Position numbers and translations under genes: made by a program
DNA from: Alphaproteobacteria bacterium
GTDB lineage: Bacteria; Pseudomonadota; Alphaproteobacteria; Micavibrionales; Micavibrionaceae
Direction: 5' to 3'
DNA length: 64,000 nt
Assembly: GCA_021775955.1 (NCBI GenBank)
Contig: JAJFGU010000024.1
Span: 1 to 64,000, forward strand
Part shown: piece by piece, positions 10,353 to 20,843 of the stretch
Numbering within the stretch: position 1 is the first letter of the stretch
Layout: each line of letters begins with the position of its first letter
The notes under the pieces: generated by a model
What the model saw: only the letters and a program-made list of their open reading frames with translations
Told to the model about the DNA's origin: nothing
The model's database searches: none

Positions 10353-11957
10353 ATGTTTGTAAACAGTTGGAATCACATTCGCGCTGTGCTACTCGAACAA
10401 ACATCATTTTTTTCAAAAATGAAGCACATAAGCTTTGGCCGTATATGGCGACTTGCCATTGTGTATTCATGGAAGAGTTTGGAGTTTGCCGGGATGCGCG
10501 TCAAAGCGTCGATACAAAAACAATTAGCGATTCATAAATTTATACCTTTGCGCCAGCGTTATATTCTAACAAAAAGCAACAAAGTAAGGCTGCGCTACGT
10601 TTTGCCCGCCACGGCCAGCCTTATGGCGGCCGTTGTCGTGATATTGGGCACTTCCGGCGTTTCCGAAGCCTATGTCAGCGCCGCTTATGATGTGCGGAGC
10701 AACCCTTCCAGCTTTGCCCGTAATGCCGGGGATTTCATCGGCCCCTTGCGCGATAGCCTTGCCGCTGGTGTGCAACAGGCTGCATTGGCTGTCAAAGCGC
10801 CACGCAAGCCCGAAGAGCGCAGCATCAAGCTCGGCAATGGTGATACGGTGGCCGGCGTTTTACAAAAAGCCGGAGTCAGCGGCACCGAAGCCTATTATGC
10901 CGTTAAGGCCCTTACCGAACATTATGATCCGCGCCAGGTCAAACCCGGCCAGCAGATTGCGCTGCGCTTTGATCCTGTCGGTGAAGAAGAGGATATGGCG
11001 CTGGCTGAAATCAGAGTAAAAATCGATCCCATCACCTCTGTTGTGGTTAACAAACAGGAAGAAACCGAAACTTTTAAAGCAGTGCTCGATAAGAAAAAAG
11101 TTGAGGAGCGCACCAATGGCCATTATGCGGTGATTGAAACCTCTTTATACGGTTCGGCTTTAAAGGCGGGCATTCCGGCGCCGATTGTGGCCGAGCTCAT
11201 CCGGGTTTACTCCTGGGATGTCGATTTCCAGCGCGACATACGCCAGGGCGACAAGATCGAAATTCTCTATACCACCTATGAAACCAAAGACGGTGATATC
11301 GCCCGTTATGGCGATGTTCAGTTCGCTAACTTAAGCGTCGGTGGCACCGATATCCCGGTTTACCGCTATGAAATGCAAAATGGCGATGTTGATTATTTCG
11401 AGGCCGATGGCCGCTCCATCCGTAAGGCGCTGATGAAAACGCCGATTGACGGTGCGCGTCTGTCATCGGGTTTTGGTATGCGCAGGCATCCGGTTCTTGG
11501 CTATAACAAAATGCATAAAGGCGCCGATTTTGCCGCGCCGACGGGAACGCCTATTTATGCCGCCGGTGACGGTACGATTGAGCTGGCCGGGCGCAAAGGC
11601 GGTTACGGTAATTATGTACGCATCCGGCACAATTCAACCCTGAAAACCGCCTATGCCCATATGAACAAATTTTCGAAAAAGGCGCGCACCGGCAAGCGCG
11701 TCAAACAAGGCGATGTCATTGGCTATGTCGGCACCACCGGGCGCTCGACGGGTCCGCATCTGCATTATGAGGTGCTGGAAAAAGGCCGCCAGGTCAATCC
11801 GTCAAAGGTCGATTTGCCGACGGGTGAAAAGCTCAAGGGCAAGGACCTGGAGAACTTTAAAAAGAAAATGCGCGGTTTTGAAAAACAATATGTTGCAATG
11901 GTAGAGGGCGTCAAATTCGCTCACCGCGATACGAAAGACTCCAAGACGCTGCGTTAG
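10353..11957 (+). CDS. M23 (LytM-type) peptidoglycan endopeptidase
   Basis: 534 residues. A basic N-terminal cytoplasmic stretch (about 1-85) is followed by one membrane segment (VLPATASLMAAVVVILG, about 86-105). Next come a LysM/OapA-like region (about 155-215, VKPGQQIALRF) and a linker domain. The C-terminal zinc metallopeptidase has HKGADFAAP (His388, Asp392) and GPHLHYEV (about 467-474). It should cleave cross-links in the periplasm, anchored in the inner membrane. GGGGAAAC directly before the ATG at 10353 supports this start; later ATGs at 10419 or 10494 would give a protein nearer the usual length of about 450-490, so the start is uncertain. Confidence 0.88.
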   Translation: MFVNSWNHIRAVLLEQTSFFSKMKHISFGRIWRLAIVYSWKSLEFAGMRVKASIQKQLAIHKFIPLRQRYILTKSNKVRLRYVLPATASLMAAVVVILGTSGVSEAYVSAAYDVRSNPSSFARNAGDFIGPLRDSLAAGVQQAALAVKAPRKPEERSIKLGNGDTVAGVLQKAGVSGTEAYYAVKALTEHYDPRQVKPGQQIALRFDPVGEEEDMALAEIRVKIDPITSVVVNKQEETETFKAVLDKKKVEERTNGHYAVIETSLYGSALKAGIPAPIVAELIRVYSWDVDFQRDIRQGDKIEILYTTYETKDGDIARYGDVQFANLSVGGTDIPVYRYEMQNGDVDYFEADGRSIRKALMKTPIDGARLSSGFGMRRHPVLGYNKMHKGADFAAPTGTPIYAAGDGTIELAGRKGGYGNYVRIRHNSTLKTAYAHMNKFSKKARTGKRVKQGDVIGYVGTTGRSTGPHLHYEVLEKGRQVNPSKVDLPTGEKLKGKDLENFKKKMRGFEKQYVAMVEGVKFAHRDTKDSKTLR

Positions 11958-11995
11958 TGCCGTTCGCTCCCATGAATTCCAAACAAGCTCATAAA

Positions 11996-12676
11996 CTAGT
12001 TGCGTGGTAAAAACCGCAAGCCATAAATAATAGCCAGAACCCCCGCCATGGCAAACCAGAAAATCGCGTATTGCAGGTGGTTGTTGTTGGGATTCCAGCG
12101 CTGATTATTGGGAAAAGCGGCATCGAATTTATACGATGCGCTTTCGGCAAACAGCATAAATGGCAGCGGGTTTTTAAGTGCCTTCACGGTGGTGATTTCG
12201 GCGATATCTGGCTTGAACCACAGCTCTTCCTCTGGCTCATTCGCGGGCGTAAAAGCGTTCCAGCGCGGCACGCGGGCCAGACCCTCGAAGCGAATATTGC
12301 GGCCCTTCACATGATGAATCGGAAGGTCTTTGATCGCGTATTCGGTCCAGCCCATATTCACCAGCAGAGTGCCCTCTTTGGTTTTAAGTGGCACAATAAG
12401 GTCATAACCGATTTCCTTGTCTTTGGTTTTGGGGCCAAGCAGGATGGCTTTGCCGGGCTGAAAAATACCTTCAATCGCGCCGTAGCGAAAATCGCCTGCT
12501 TCAAAATTTTCGGTATTAAGGGGTTGAGAATGATCGCTTTCATACGCCGCATCGAGCTTGGCTATGATAGCGCTCTTCCATTCCAGTCGTTGCAACTGCC
12601 AGTTTCCCAGCGTGCACAAAACAGCAATCCCCAACAGGGTAAAAATGGTGGCCCAAAACGGCAGCTTCACGCTCAT
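11996..12676 (-). CDS. surf1: SURF1 family cytochrome oxidase assembly protein
   Basis: 226 residues. Transmembrane segments lie at both ends (FWATIFTLLGIAVLCTLGNW near the N-terminus, AIFWFAMAGVLAIIYGL near the C-terminus) around a periplasmic domain, as in SURF1/Shy1. GNWQLQRLEWK and NNHLQYAIFWF are family signatures. It aids heme a insertion or maturation of subunit I. The ATG at 12676 overlaps the TGA of the DUF983 gene (ATGA), indicating coupled translation. An upstream in-frame ATG at 12793 lies deep in the preceding gene and is rejected. Last gene of the oxidase operon. Confidence 0.9.
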   Translation of the reverse strand: MSVKLPFWATIFTLLGIAVLCTLGNWQLQRLEWKSAIIAKLDAAYESDHSQPLNTENFEAGDFRYGAIEGIFQPGKAILLGPKTKDKEIGYDLIVPLKTKEGTLLVNMGWTEYAIKDLPIHHVKGRNIRFEGLARVPRWNAFTPANEPEEELWFKPDIAEITTVKALKNPLPFMLFAESASYKFDAAFPNNQRWNPNNNHLQYAIFWFAMAGVLAIIYGLRFLPRN

Positions 12677-13032
12677 TCCCAATCCTCCGGCCGGTATTTG
12701 AATTGCAGGGCGATGATGTAGGATTTCAGTGGCCGCAGCGTTCCAAGTGTAATGCCGAGCGCAACAACACTCCACAAAATCCCGTGCACCCATAACGACG
12801 GGTGAACCAGCGCATCCACCAGCAAAGCCAGCGGCACCAGGGCAAAGCCGAGAATGAAAATAAGGAAAACAGCCGGGCCGTCGGCGCTGTCGTTTTTCGC
12901 CAGATCAAGCCCGCAGCCTTCGCATTTATCTCTGAGAGTCAGTGTAATACCCGGCTTATAAAGACTGCCTTTTTTGCAGCTTGGGCATTTGCACGCCAGC
13001 CCTAGTTTGAGCATCTCCATATCGGGGGTCAT
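12673..13032 (-). CDS. DUF983 zinc-ribbon membrane protein
   Basis: 119 residues. A zinc-ribbon-like segment with two CxxC pairs (KCPSCKKGSLY and CEGCGLD, about 15-42) is followed by two hydrophobic helices (about 52-100). DUF983 genes habitually sit between coxC and surf1 in alphaproteobacterial oxidase operons, as here, and are presumed assembly factors. It starts 12 bases after coxC and shares an ATGA with surf1. Function unproven. Confidence 0.85.
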   Translation of the reverse strand: MTPDMEMLKLGLACKCPSCKKGSLYKPGITLTLRDKCEGCGLDLAKNDSADGPAVFLIFILGFALVPLALLVDALVHPSLWVHGILWSVVALGITLGTLRPLKSYIIALQFKYRPEDWE

Positions 13033-13044
13033 GTTTGCCAGTGC

Positions 13045-13902
13045 CTATTGCGGCCTTAAATCCACGCCGATGGTATTGCCCCACCAGTAAATAGCCAAGA
13101 ACAGGAACAACCAGACCGCATCGACAAAATGCCAGTACCACGCGGCGGCCTCAAAGCCGAAATGAGATTTCGGAGTGAAATGGCCCTTATGCGCGCGGCG
13201 CCAGCACACGAACAGGAATACGGTTCCAACAAACACATGAAAGCCGTGAAAGCCCGTGGCCATAAAGAAGGCCGAGGGGTAAATCCCTTCGGTAAAGCCA
13301 AAAGCGGCATGAGCGTATTCAAAGACCTGAAAACCGAGGAAGATAATTCCCAAAACTACGGTAATGCCCAGCGCCTGCTTGGCTTCGTCGTTCTTGCCGT
13401 CCAAGATGGCGTGATGCGCCCATGTCACGGTGCAGCCCGAAAGCAGCAATATCATAGTCATCAAAAGGGGCAGGCCAAACGGCTTTATGATCTCTATTGC
13501 TTCTGGTGGCCAGACAAACCCTATGGCTTCAACCGGGAACAGCGAGGCATTAAAAAACGCCCAGAAAAAGGCGAAGAAGAACATCACTTCCGAGGCGATA
13601 AACAAACCCATACCATAGCGCAAACCAATCCGCGCCTCGGGCGAATGCGCCTTTTCGACGACAGCCTCGTAAATCACATCCTTCCACCAGAAGAACATCA
13701 CCATCAAAACGGATAACAAGCCGATGACAACACCTTTCAGCCCGATAGCGGTCCCGGCGATTTTGACATCATGCATGTACATGATAGCGCCCATGGCCAG
13801 TATACCGCCCGCTATCGCGCCGATGATCGGCCAGATGCTGGGTCTGACTATATGAAAGGGATGCGCTTTTCCTGAGCTTGAATATTTGAGAATTCCGGCC
13901 AT
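13045..13902 (-). CDS. ctaE: Cytochrome c oxidase subunit III
   Basis: 285 residues, the usual length of bacterial CoxC/CtaE. Seven hydrophobic segments. Family motifs include HPFHIVRPSIWPI at the N-terminus, GLFIASEVMFFFAFFWAFF (about 105), TVTWAHHAI, GFHGFHVFVGTVFL and WYWHFVDAVWLFLF near the end. It is the third core subunit of the aa3 oxidase in the inner membrane and stabilises proton uptake through the D pathway. It is preceded by ctaG at a 44-base gap and followed by DUF983, the standard order. Confidence 0.96.
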   Translation of the reverse strand: MAGILKYSSSGKAHPFHIVRPSIWPIIGAIAGGILAMGAIMYMHDVKIAGTAIGLKGVVIGLLSVLMVMFFWWKDVIYEAVVEKAHSPEARIGLRYGMGLFIASEVMFFFAFFWAFFNASLFPVEAIGFVWPPEAIEIIKPFGLPLLMTMILLLSGCTVTWAHHAILDGKNDEAKQALGITVVLGIIFLGFQVFEYAHAAFGFTEGIYPSAFFMATGFHGFHVFVGTVFLFVCWRRAHKGHFTPKSHFGFEAAAWYWHFVDAVWLFLFLAIYWWGNTIGVDLRPQ

Positions 13903-13946
13903 GTGCTTTGTCCTGTGTGGTTTATAGACCCTTGGGAGAAAAGGAA

Positions 13947-14585
13947 TTAAAAACGGGTGTTTTGCGCAGTGTTGTCATCTTCATTGTAAAAGCCCTCGAG
14001 CGCTTGTTCAAGCGCTGATGAGTTGGCCTTGAAAAAAGTATACGATAATGTGATTACCGAAACATCGTTCATACCCGGGTCTTCATCCATCGCCGGGTCT
14101 ATATAGAACATAACCGGCATTGAAACCGCTTGTCCTGGCCCCAAAACCTGCTCGTCAAAGCAAAAACACTGGATTTTGTGGAAATATTTCCCGGCTTTGA
14201 GCGGGGTGACGTTATAAATCGCGGTTCCGGCGGTCGGCGCCCCGGCCTTGTTATGCGCCTTATAAGAAATAAGCGCGCGCGCCCCGATTTGAACCTCAAC
14301 ACTGCGCTGCTCCGGATGAAAAGACCAGGGCAGATTGCGGTCGGTGTCGGCGTTAAACTGGACCTTTACGCGACGTTCCAGAACGGTATCAGGCAGGTTT
14401 TGTGCGACCTGCGTGGTGCCGCCAAAGCCCGTAACCTGACAAAAGAGTCTATAGAGCGGCACAGAAGCAAAAGACAAGCCGATCATGCCGATCACGGCCA
14501 AAACAACGATGCCACCGACGATCTTGTTCTTGCGAATTAGGTCGGAATCGGCGGGCCTGGAATCTGGACGGTGGTCTTTGTTCAT
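13947..14585 (-). CDS. ctaG: Cytochrome c oxidase copper chaperone CtaG/Cox11
   Basis: 212 residues. A short cytoplasmic tail, one transmembrane helix (about 26-48, VLAVIGMIGLSFASVPLYRLFC) and a periplasmic immunoglobulin-like domain with the copper-binding CFCF motif (KIQCFCFDEQVL, about 140). It delivers CuB to subunit I. VPLYRLFCQVTGFGG and MPVMFYIDP are diagnostic of Cox11. Position just upstream of coxC is typical. Confidence 0.95.
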   Translation of the reverse strand: MNKDHRPDSRPADSDLIRKNKIVGGIVVLAVIGMIGLSFASVPLYRLFCQVTGFGGTTQVAQNLPDTVLERRVKVQFNADTDRNLPWSFHPEQRSVEVQIGARALISYKAHNKAGAPTAGTAIYNVTPLKAGKYFHKIQCFCFDEQVLGPGQAVSMPVMFYIDPAMDEDPGMNDVSVITLSYTFFKANSSALEQALEGFYNEDDNTAQNTRF

Positions 14586-14630
14586 ACTGCGCTTGTTATA
14601 TCACAGTTATGGCTTGAGTGACTACTCGAG

Positions 14631-14939
14631 CTATTCGCCCGGGTCTTCTTCGCCTTTGGGGTAATGGCGGCCCTCAACATTGCGGCCATATGCCTCGACG
14701 GCGCGTTTTCGTGGTGCTTCGTAATTTTCCCGGCGCTGATCTATCAGTTCACGAAAATGCTTACGCTTCTTTTCATAGGCAAACTGACGATCATAGATAT
14801 TGCAGTAATCCGCCGTTTCCGTACCCAGCTCCGAATCAATCGGCGCGCCGCATTGTACAACCTGTGCCTGCGCGTGTGCGGGCGCGCTCAGGCAAAAAGA
14901 AAGAACAACAAGCAGGAAAGGAAGAACATATTTTTTCAT
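14631..14939 (-). CDS. Small secreted protein of unknown function in the oxidase operon
   Basis: 102 residues. A signal peptide (MKKYVLPFLLVVLSFCL, cleavage near AHA-QAQ) precedes a short, strongly charged mature part with two cysteines (VVQCGAPID, ADYCNIYD) and a helical, Arg/Lys/Glu-rich middle (KKRKHFRELIDQRREN). I recognise no family. It lies between the coxF-like gene and ctaG with gaps of 45 bases on both sides, so it is surely cotranscribed with them. The two cysteines and the location would suit a periplasmic metal or heme accessory, which is inference only. Confidence 0.65.
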   Translation of the reverse strand: MKKYVLPFLLVVLSFCLSAPAHAQAQVVQCGAPIDSELGTETADYCNIYDRQFAYEKKRKHFRELIDQRRENYEAPRKRAVEAYGRNVEGRHYPKGEEDPGE

Positions 14940-14984
14940 GATAGGCCTCGTTTGCGGAGAAAACGAATTTGAGCCTATAGGATA

Positions 14985-15113
14985 CTACAATGAGCCGTTT
15001 TGTACTATTTTTATCATCGTAATCGCCCAGACCAGGGCGCAGAAACCAAAAATCAGGCCCAGAACTGCCAGGTTTTTCTTCAGTTTTTTCTTATGCAGTT
15101 CGCTATGGGGCAT
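14985..15113 (-). CDS. CoxF-like single-span protein (cytochrome oxidase assembly)
   Basis: 42 residues from the ATG at 15113: a short basic N-terminus (HSELHKKKLKKN) and one hydrophobic helix (LAVLGLIFGFCALVWAITMI). This is the length, topology and position (between ctaB and ctaG) of the small CoxF-type proteins of alphaproteobacterial oxidase operons. The copy 2 repeat element ends 5 bases before the start codon, so the leader is entirely element-derived; only GGA in GGACCC resembles a ribosome site. A start at 15131 inside the element is possible. Confidence 0.6.
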   Translation of the reverse strand: MPHSELHKKKLKKNLAVLGLIFGFCALVWAITMIKIVQNGSL

Positions 15114-15117
15114 GTAA

Positions 15118-15450
15118 GGGTCCAAACTCATAGTTTTTATCCATTCTGCGCCAGCAAATTTTTGATGGATGTTTGTAAAAAGTGCGTAGGGCATAGCCGA
15201 CGCTACGGTCAAGCGCTTTGAGCAAACAGACGCAAAAATTTGCCGCGCCCACAAAGCAAACCCAAAGGGTTTGTTTGTATTTTAAAAAATGCGAACAAGG
15301 CGTCGCCTTGCTTCGCAGGGTGACAAAATAAAAGGAAAATTGCGGCGTTTTGCCAATTCGAATATGCTTTGGCATGTACATCATTGTCAAAACTTGCTCC
15401 TTTCCTTTTATTTTGTCACAGAATTGTATGAAAACTATGAGTTTGGACCC
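15118..15450 (-). repeat. Intergenic repeat element copy 2 (inverted relative to copy 1)
   Basis: Terminal inverted repeats lie at 15118-15148 (GGGTCCAAACTCATAG...) and 15419-15450 (...GAGTTTGGACCC). The core at 15346-15398 is the exact complement of 103-155. This copy is longer (333 against 272 bases) and keeps a flanking inverted repeat: GTGACAAAATAAAAGG-type on the left of the core and its complement on the right, degenerate in copy 1. It fills the whole gap between the ctaB stop and the coxF-like start. Confidence 0.75.
15361..15390 (-). promoter_or_regulatory. Promoter-like sequence inside repeat copy 2
   Basis: On the minus strand TTGACA (15385-15390) is followed after 18 bases by CATATT (15361-15366), the same core sequence as in copy 1. 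It points to the coxF-like gene and the rest of the operon. Inference from sequence only. Confidence 0.3.
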
Positions 15451-15452
15451 TT

Positions 15453-16352
15453 TTACACCTTATCAATTATCAGGGCCAGAAACAGGGCAAAAAGATAAAA
15501 AACCGAATAGCCGAACATCAGCCGGGCGTTTTTTAGATCTTTGCTTAGAAAAACGCGGATGGCGGTATAGACAAAAAATCCGCTAAGAATCGCTGCGCTT
15601 ATGCCATAGACCGCGCCGGCAAAACCCATAAACCAGGGCGCCAGGGTGATGGGCAGCAAAACCAGCGTATAGATAAGCATTTGAATTTTGGCAGCGTGTT
15701 CTCCCGACGTGACGGTCAGCATAGGAATGTTGGCGCGCTTGTAATCTTCATTGGCAAACAGCGATAAGGCCCAGAAATGTGGCGGGGTCCAGAAAAAGAT
15801 AATCGCAAACAAGATCACCGGATAAAGCGTAATGTCACCCGTCACGGCGGCCCAGCCGATCAGCGGCGGGAAGGCCCCCGCTGCGCCGCCAATCACAATA
15901 TTTTGCGGCGTGCTGCGTTTTAGCCAGATGGTATAGACAAACACGTAAAATAAATTCGCTACGGCCAGTAATGCTGCCGCCAGCCAGTTCAGCGCCATCC
16001 CCATAATCATAACGGAAATTATTGATAGGATAATGCCAAAGGCCAGTCCTTCCGCCGGGATCACGCGGCCTTGCGGAATGGCGCGCATCTGTGTGCGTTT
16101 CATGATGGCGTCAATATCGCGGTCATACCACATATTAATCGCCCCCGCCGCGCCCGCACCAACGGCCAGGCAGAGCATGGCAACAACGGCAAGAAAAGGG
16201 TGAAGCTCCGCTGCGCCCGGTGCGACCCAAAGGCCAGCAAACCCGGTAAATACGACAAGGCTCATCACCCTGGGTTTGAGCAGCGAAAAGAAATCGGAAA
16301 CCGTGGCTTCGCTTTCGGTGATGGGTGTGGTGGATGCCTGTGCTGTGTTCAT
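15453..16352 (-). CDS. ctaB: Protoheme IX farnesyltransferase (heme O synthase)
   Basis: 299 residues with about nine membrane helices. The UbiA-superfamily motif NMWYDRDIDAIMKRT (about 92) binds the prenyl diphosphate through magnesium, and the second acidic loop is seen as LFANEDYKRANIPML. It converts heme B to heme O, the precursor of heme A for the aa3 oxidase. The N-terminal lead (FFSLLKPRVMSLVVFTGFAG) is typical of CtaB. The stop codon lies 2 bases from the end of the repeat element, which separates it from coxF and ctaG. Confidence 0.95.
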   Translation of the reverse strand: MNTAQASTTPITESEATVSDFFSLLKPRVMSLVVFTGFAGLWVAPGAAELHPFLAVVAMLCLAVGAGAAGAINMWYDRDIDAIMKRTQMRAIPQGRVIPAEGLAFGIILSIISVMIMGMALNWLAAALLAVANLFYVFVYTIWLKRSTPQNIVIGGAAGAFPPLIGWAAVTGDITLYPVILFAIIFFWTPPHFWALSLFANEDYKRANIPMLTVTSGEHAAKIQMLIYTLVLLPITLAPWFMGFAGAVYGISAAILSGFFVYTAIRVFLSKDLKNARLMFGYSVFYLFALFLALIIDKV

Positions 16353-16402
16353 AGGGTCTGTATAGCACAGATCGAAAAATTAGAAATAATCTAAAAAGGA
16401 AT

Positions 16403-17083
16403 TTAACCGAAGCTTGGTTTGGGAACAAAGCCTTGTTTGGTAAAAAGTTCTCTTTTTCGTGAAAGGTCCATTTGTGGTGGGGATGGCACAGGAGCCTCTT
16501 TCTTCGAAGCCTCGTTTTTCTCGGCCTCCTTTGCGAGCAACTGTGCGTGCATCTTAAGCATAGCCACGGCCATTGGATCTTCTTCTTCACCACCGGCTTC
16601 GAGCTTGGCCACCTCTCCGGCTATGGCGGAACCTGCAGGGCTTCCTTGTGCATAATCATCTGTGTTACCAAACAAAGGTGCAATCTTTGCCGATATTTCA
16701 GCCTGTTCAAAGGCATACATAAATTCTGCAACGTTCGAAAGATAGTCGTCTTGCCCCAACAGATAGGCGACCTCAAATAAATCCTCCGTAGACAGTGTTT
16801 CCATGAGCTCGGCGGCGCGCAGGAATTGCCCTGTATCCATCAGATAGCTGATGCTCTGGACCATCGCCTTAATAAAGTCTTCGGGCGTATTGTAATTTAA
16901 ATCAAGCGAATCTTCCTTCTCTGAATCGACATTCTGGTTCTCTGCATAGGATTGGCTGGAAACCAGGTTGGGATGAATATAGGAAACGGCACGATCAAAG
17001 GCATTATTAGCGAATCCAGCTTTCTTTTCAAAAGCCGACGCTTTGCCAGGGTATTCCAGCACATTTTGGGCAGAATTCTGCAT
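16403..17083 (-). CDS. Unknown cytoplasmic protein in the oxidase operon
   Basis: 226 residues, no signal peptide or membrane helix. An acidic helical centre (PEDFIKAMVQSISYLMDTG through VAEFMYAFEQAEISAKIAP, about 67-140) is followed by a low-complexity Ala/Glu/Lys/Pro-rich tail (EASKKEAPVPSPPQM). The helical repeats look alpha-alpha, perhaps TPR-like, but I cannot assign a family. It lies 50 bases before ctaB and 60 bases after the next unknown gene, all on one strand, which is not the common alphaproteobacterial order and suggests an insertion of lineage-specific genes between coxA and ctaB. Confidence 0.7.
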   Translation of the reverse strand: MQNSAQNVLEYPGKASAFEKKAGFANNAFDRAVSYIHPNLVSSQSYAENQNVDSEKEDSLDLNYNTPEDFIKAMVQSISYLMDTGQFLRAAELMETLSTEDLFEVAYLLGQDDYLSNVAEFMYAFEQAEISAKIAPLFGNTDDYAQGSPAGSAIAGEVAKLEAGGEEEDPMAVAMLKMHAQLLAKEAEKNEASKKEAPVPSPPQMDLSRKRELFTKQGFVPKPSFG

Positions 17084-17143
17084 ATATAATGCATAGCAAG
17101 GTTAGGGTAAGAAAGCAAATTTGAGAGGAAATATGTAAGAAAA

Positions 17144-17500
17144 TCAGGCGGCTAGAGGCACCAAATGCGGTAAATTGTCTTCTTCTTTTTTCTTTAGGCT
17201 GTAATGTGCCAGATGATAGCCAAGCCCATAATAAAGGCGGTTTCTGTCCGCTTGCGGCAATCTCTGAGAGTTTTGGTTAAAGAAGTCTACTGCTTCTTCC
17301 AGAGCTTTAACCCATGTTTCATAAGATAATTTAGGATCGTTGAGGATCGTAAGTGCTTTTGAAACCTCACCTTTTTCCAGACATTCCACAACTTCGCGAA
17401 CAGCCGGATCCTCCTGATTTGATAGCTCAGTAGACTCTTGGAAGCTTGTGTCCCAGAAGTCACGACTAATGAAAAACGGCAATTTTGGTACGTAATCCAT
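17144..17500 (-). CDS. Unknown small protein downstream of coxA
   Basis: About 118 residues from the ATG at 17500 (a GTG at 17515 in the same frame adds five; neither has a clear ribosome site). Acidic N-terminal half and helical C-terminal half (YETWVKALEEAVDFFNQN, RNRLYYGLGYHLAHYSL). No membrane helix, no known family. It sits between coxA and the 226-residue unknown gene; both are helical and soluble and could act together. Confidence 0.6.
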   Translation of the reverse strand: MDYVPKLPFFISRDFWDTSFQESTELSNQEDPAVREVVECLEKGEVSKALTILNDPKLSYETWVKALEEAVDFFNQNSQRLPQADRNRLYYGLGYHLAHYSLKKKEEDNLPHLVPLAA

Positions 17501-17544
17501 GCCACAAAATACCACATTTATGGGAAATTTAGCAAATTTGGGTG

Positions 17545-19978
<2,434 letters not shown>

Positions 19979-20110
19979 AGGTAAATCTTTGATCTTGTTG
20001 ATCCTTCAACAAATTATAATATGCCCGAATTCTTCTCATGGATACACTAAAATATAACAATATGAATGCAAGACCTAAGGGCATGCGCCTGAATGTTATC
20101 CCTGTTAGGG

Positions 20111-20836
20111 TCAGGTTTTTCTGTCAATCAGGCTGAGGCATTTCAGGGCCGCCGTTTCGGCTCTGAGCAAGGATTCGCCCAGACTTGCGGGTTGCACGAA
20201 ATCAAACCCGGTTATCAAATCTTTTTCCTCGTCTTCAAAGCCGCCTTCCGGTCCGATGAGAAAGGCTTTGTCGTTCCCCAGCTCAATTTGCGAGATATGC
20301 GGCGCATCAAAATATTCAAGGGCAGCGATGATTGGAATTTTTTGATCCCACGCAGCCAGCTTATCCGGCAATTTTGTAAGTTCGTGCAGGGTTGGAATTT
20401 CCAGTCTTTCGCATTGCTCGGCAGCTTCCGTGATCTGCGCCCTGATTCGCTCTGCATTGATTTTTCTGACCTGTGTACGGCCGGTCAGAACAGGGTGGAG
20501 GTCGGTAACCCGCAGCTCAATGGCCTTTTCAATCAGAAAATCGAGGCGCTGCTTCTTGATAGGCGCCAAAAGAAGGTGAACGCTGCCAGACTCTGTCGGC
20601 TGGGGTTTCGTCTGCTCCTGAAGCTGTATGAGCGCCTCTTTTTTGTCCAGCGATGCAATTTCGCCCAGCCACTCGCCATCCCGGCCGTTAAAAAGCCGTA
20701 TGAAATCGCCGGGTTTTAGTCTAAGAACGTTCTTCAAATAATGAGCTTGCCCACTTTCAAGCCTTGGGCTTGCATTTTTGCTTAAGTCCTGTTGGACATA
20801 AAGGCGGGCGTTTTTGGTGAAACAAGAGAAATTCAT
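20111..20836 (-). CDS. rsmE: 16S rRNA (uracil-1498 N3)-methyltransferase
   Basis: 241 residues. An N-terminal PUA-like domain (RLYVQQDLSK, HYLKNVLRLKPGDFIRLFNG) and a C-terminal SPOUT domain with LIGPEGGFEDEEKDLI and the knot end ASLGESLLRAETAALKCLSLI. It methylates U1498 of 16S rRNA late in 30S assembly. The ATG at 20836 gives the family start; an earlier in-frame ATG at 20893 lies in the divergent ubiA gene. The start regions of rsmE and ubiA are 7 bases apart or overlap, so the divergent promoters must lie inside coding sequence. Confidence 0.92.
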   Translation of the reverse strand: MNFSCFTKNARLYVQQDLSKNASPRLESGQAHYLKNVLRLKPGDFIRLFNGRDGEWLGEIASLDKKEALIQLQEQTKPQPTESGSVHLLLAPIKKQRLDFLIEKAIELRVTDLHPVLTGRTQVRKINAERIRAQITEAAEQCERLEIPTLHELTKLPDKLAAWDQKIPIIAALEYFDAPHISQIELGNDKAFLIGPEGGFEDEEKDLITGFDFVQPASLGESLLRAETAALKCLSLIDRKT

Positions 20837-20843
20837 AGAGCCA

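Noticed and set aside
12071-12721. 216-codon plus-strand frame
   Set aside because: Antisense to surf1 and DUF983, whose protein motifs and operon order are clear; the plus-strand translation looks random.
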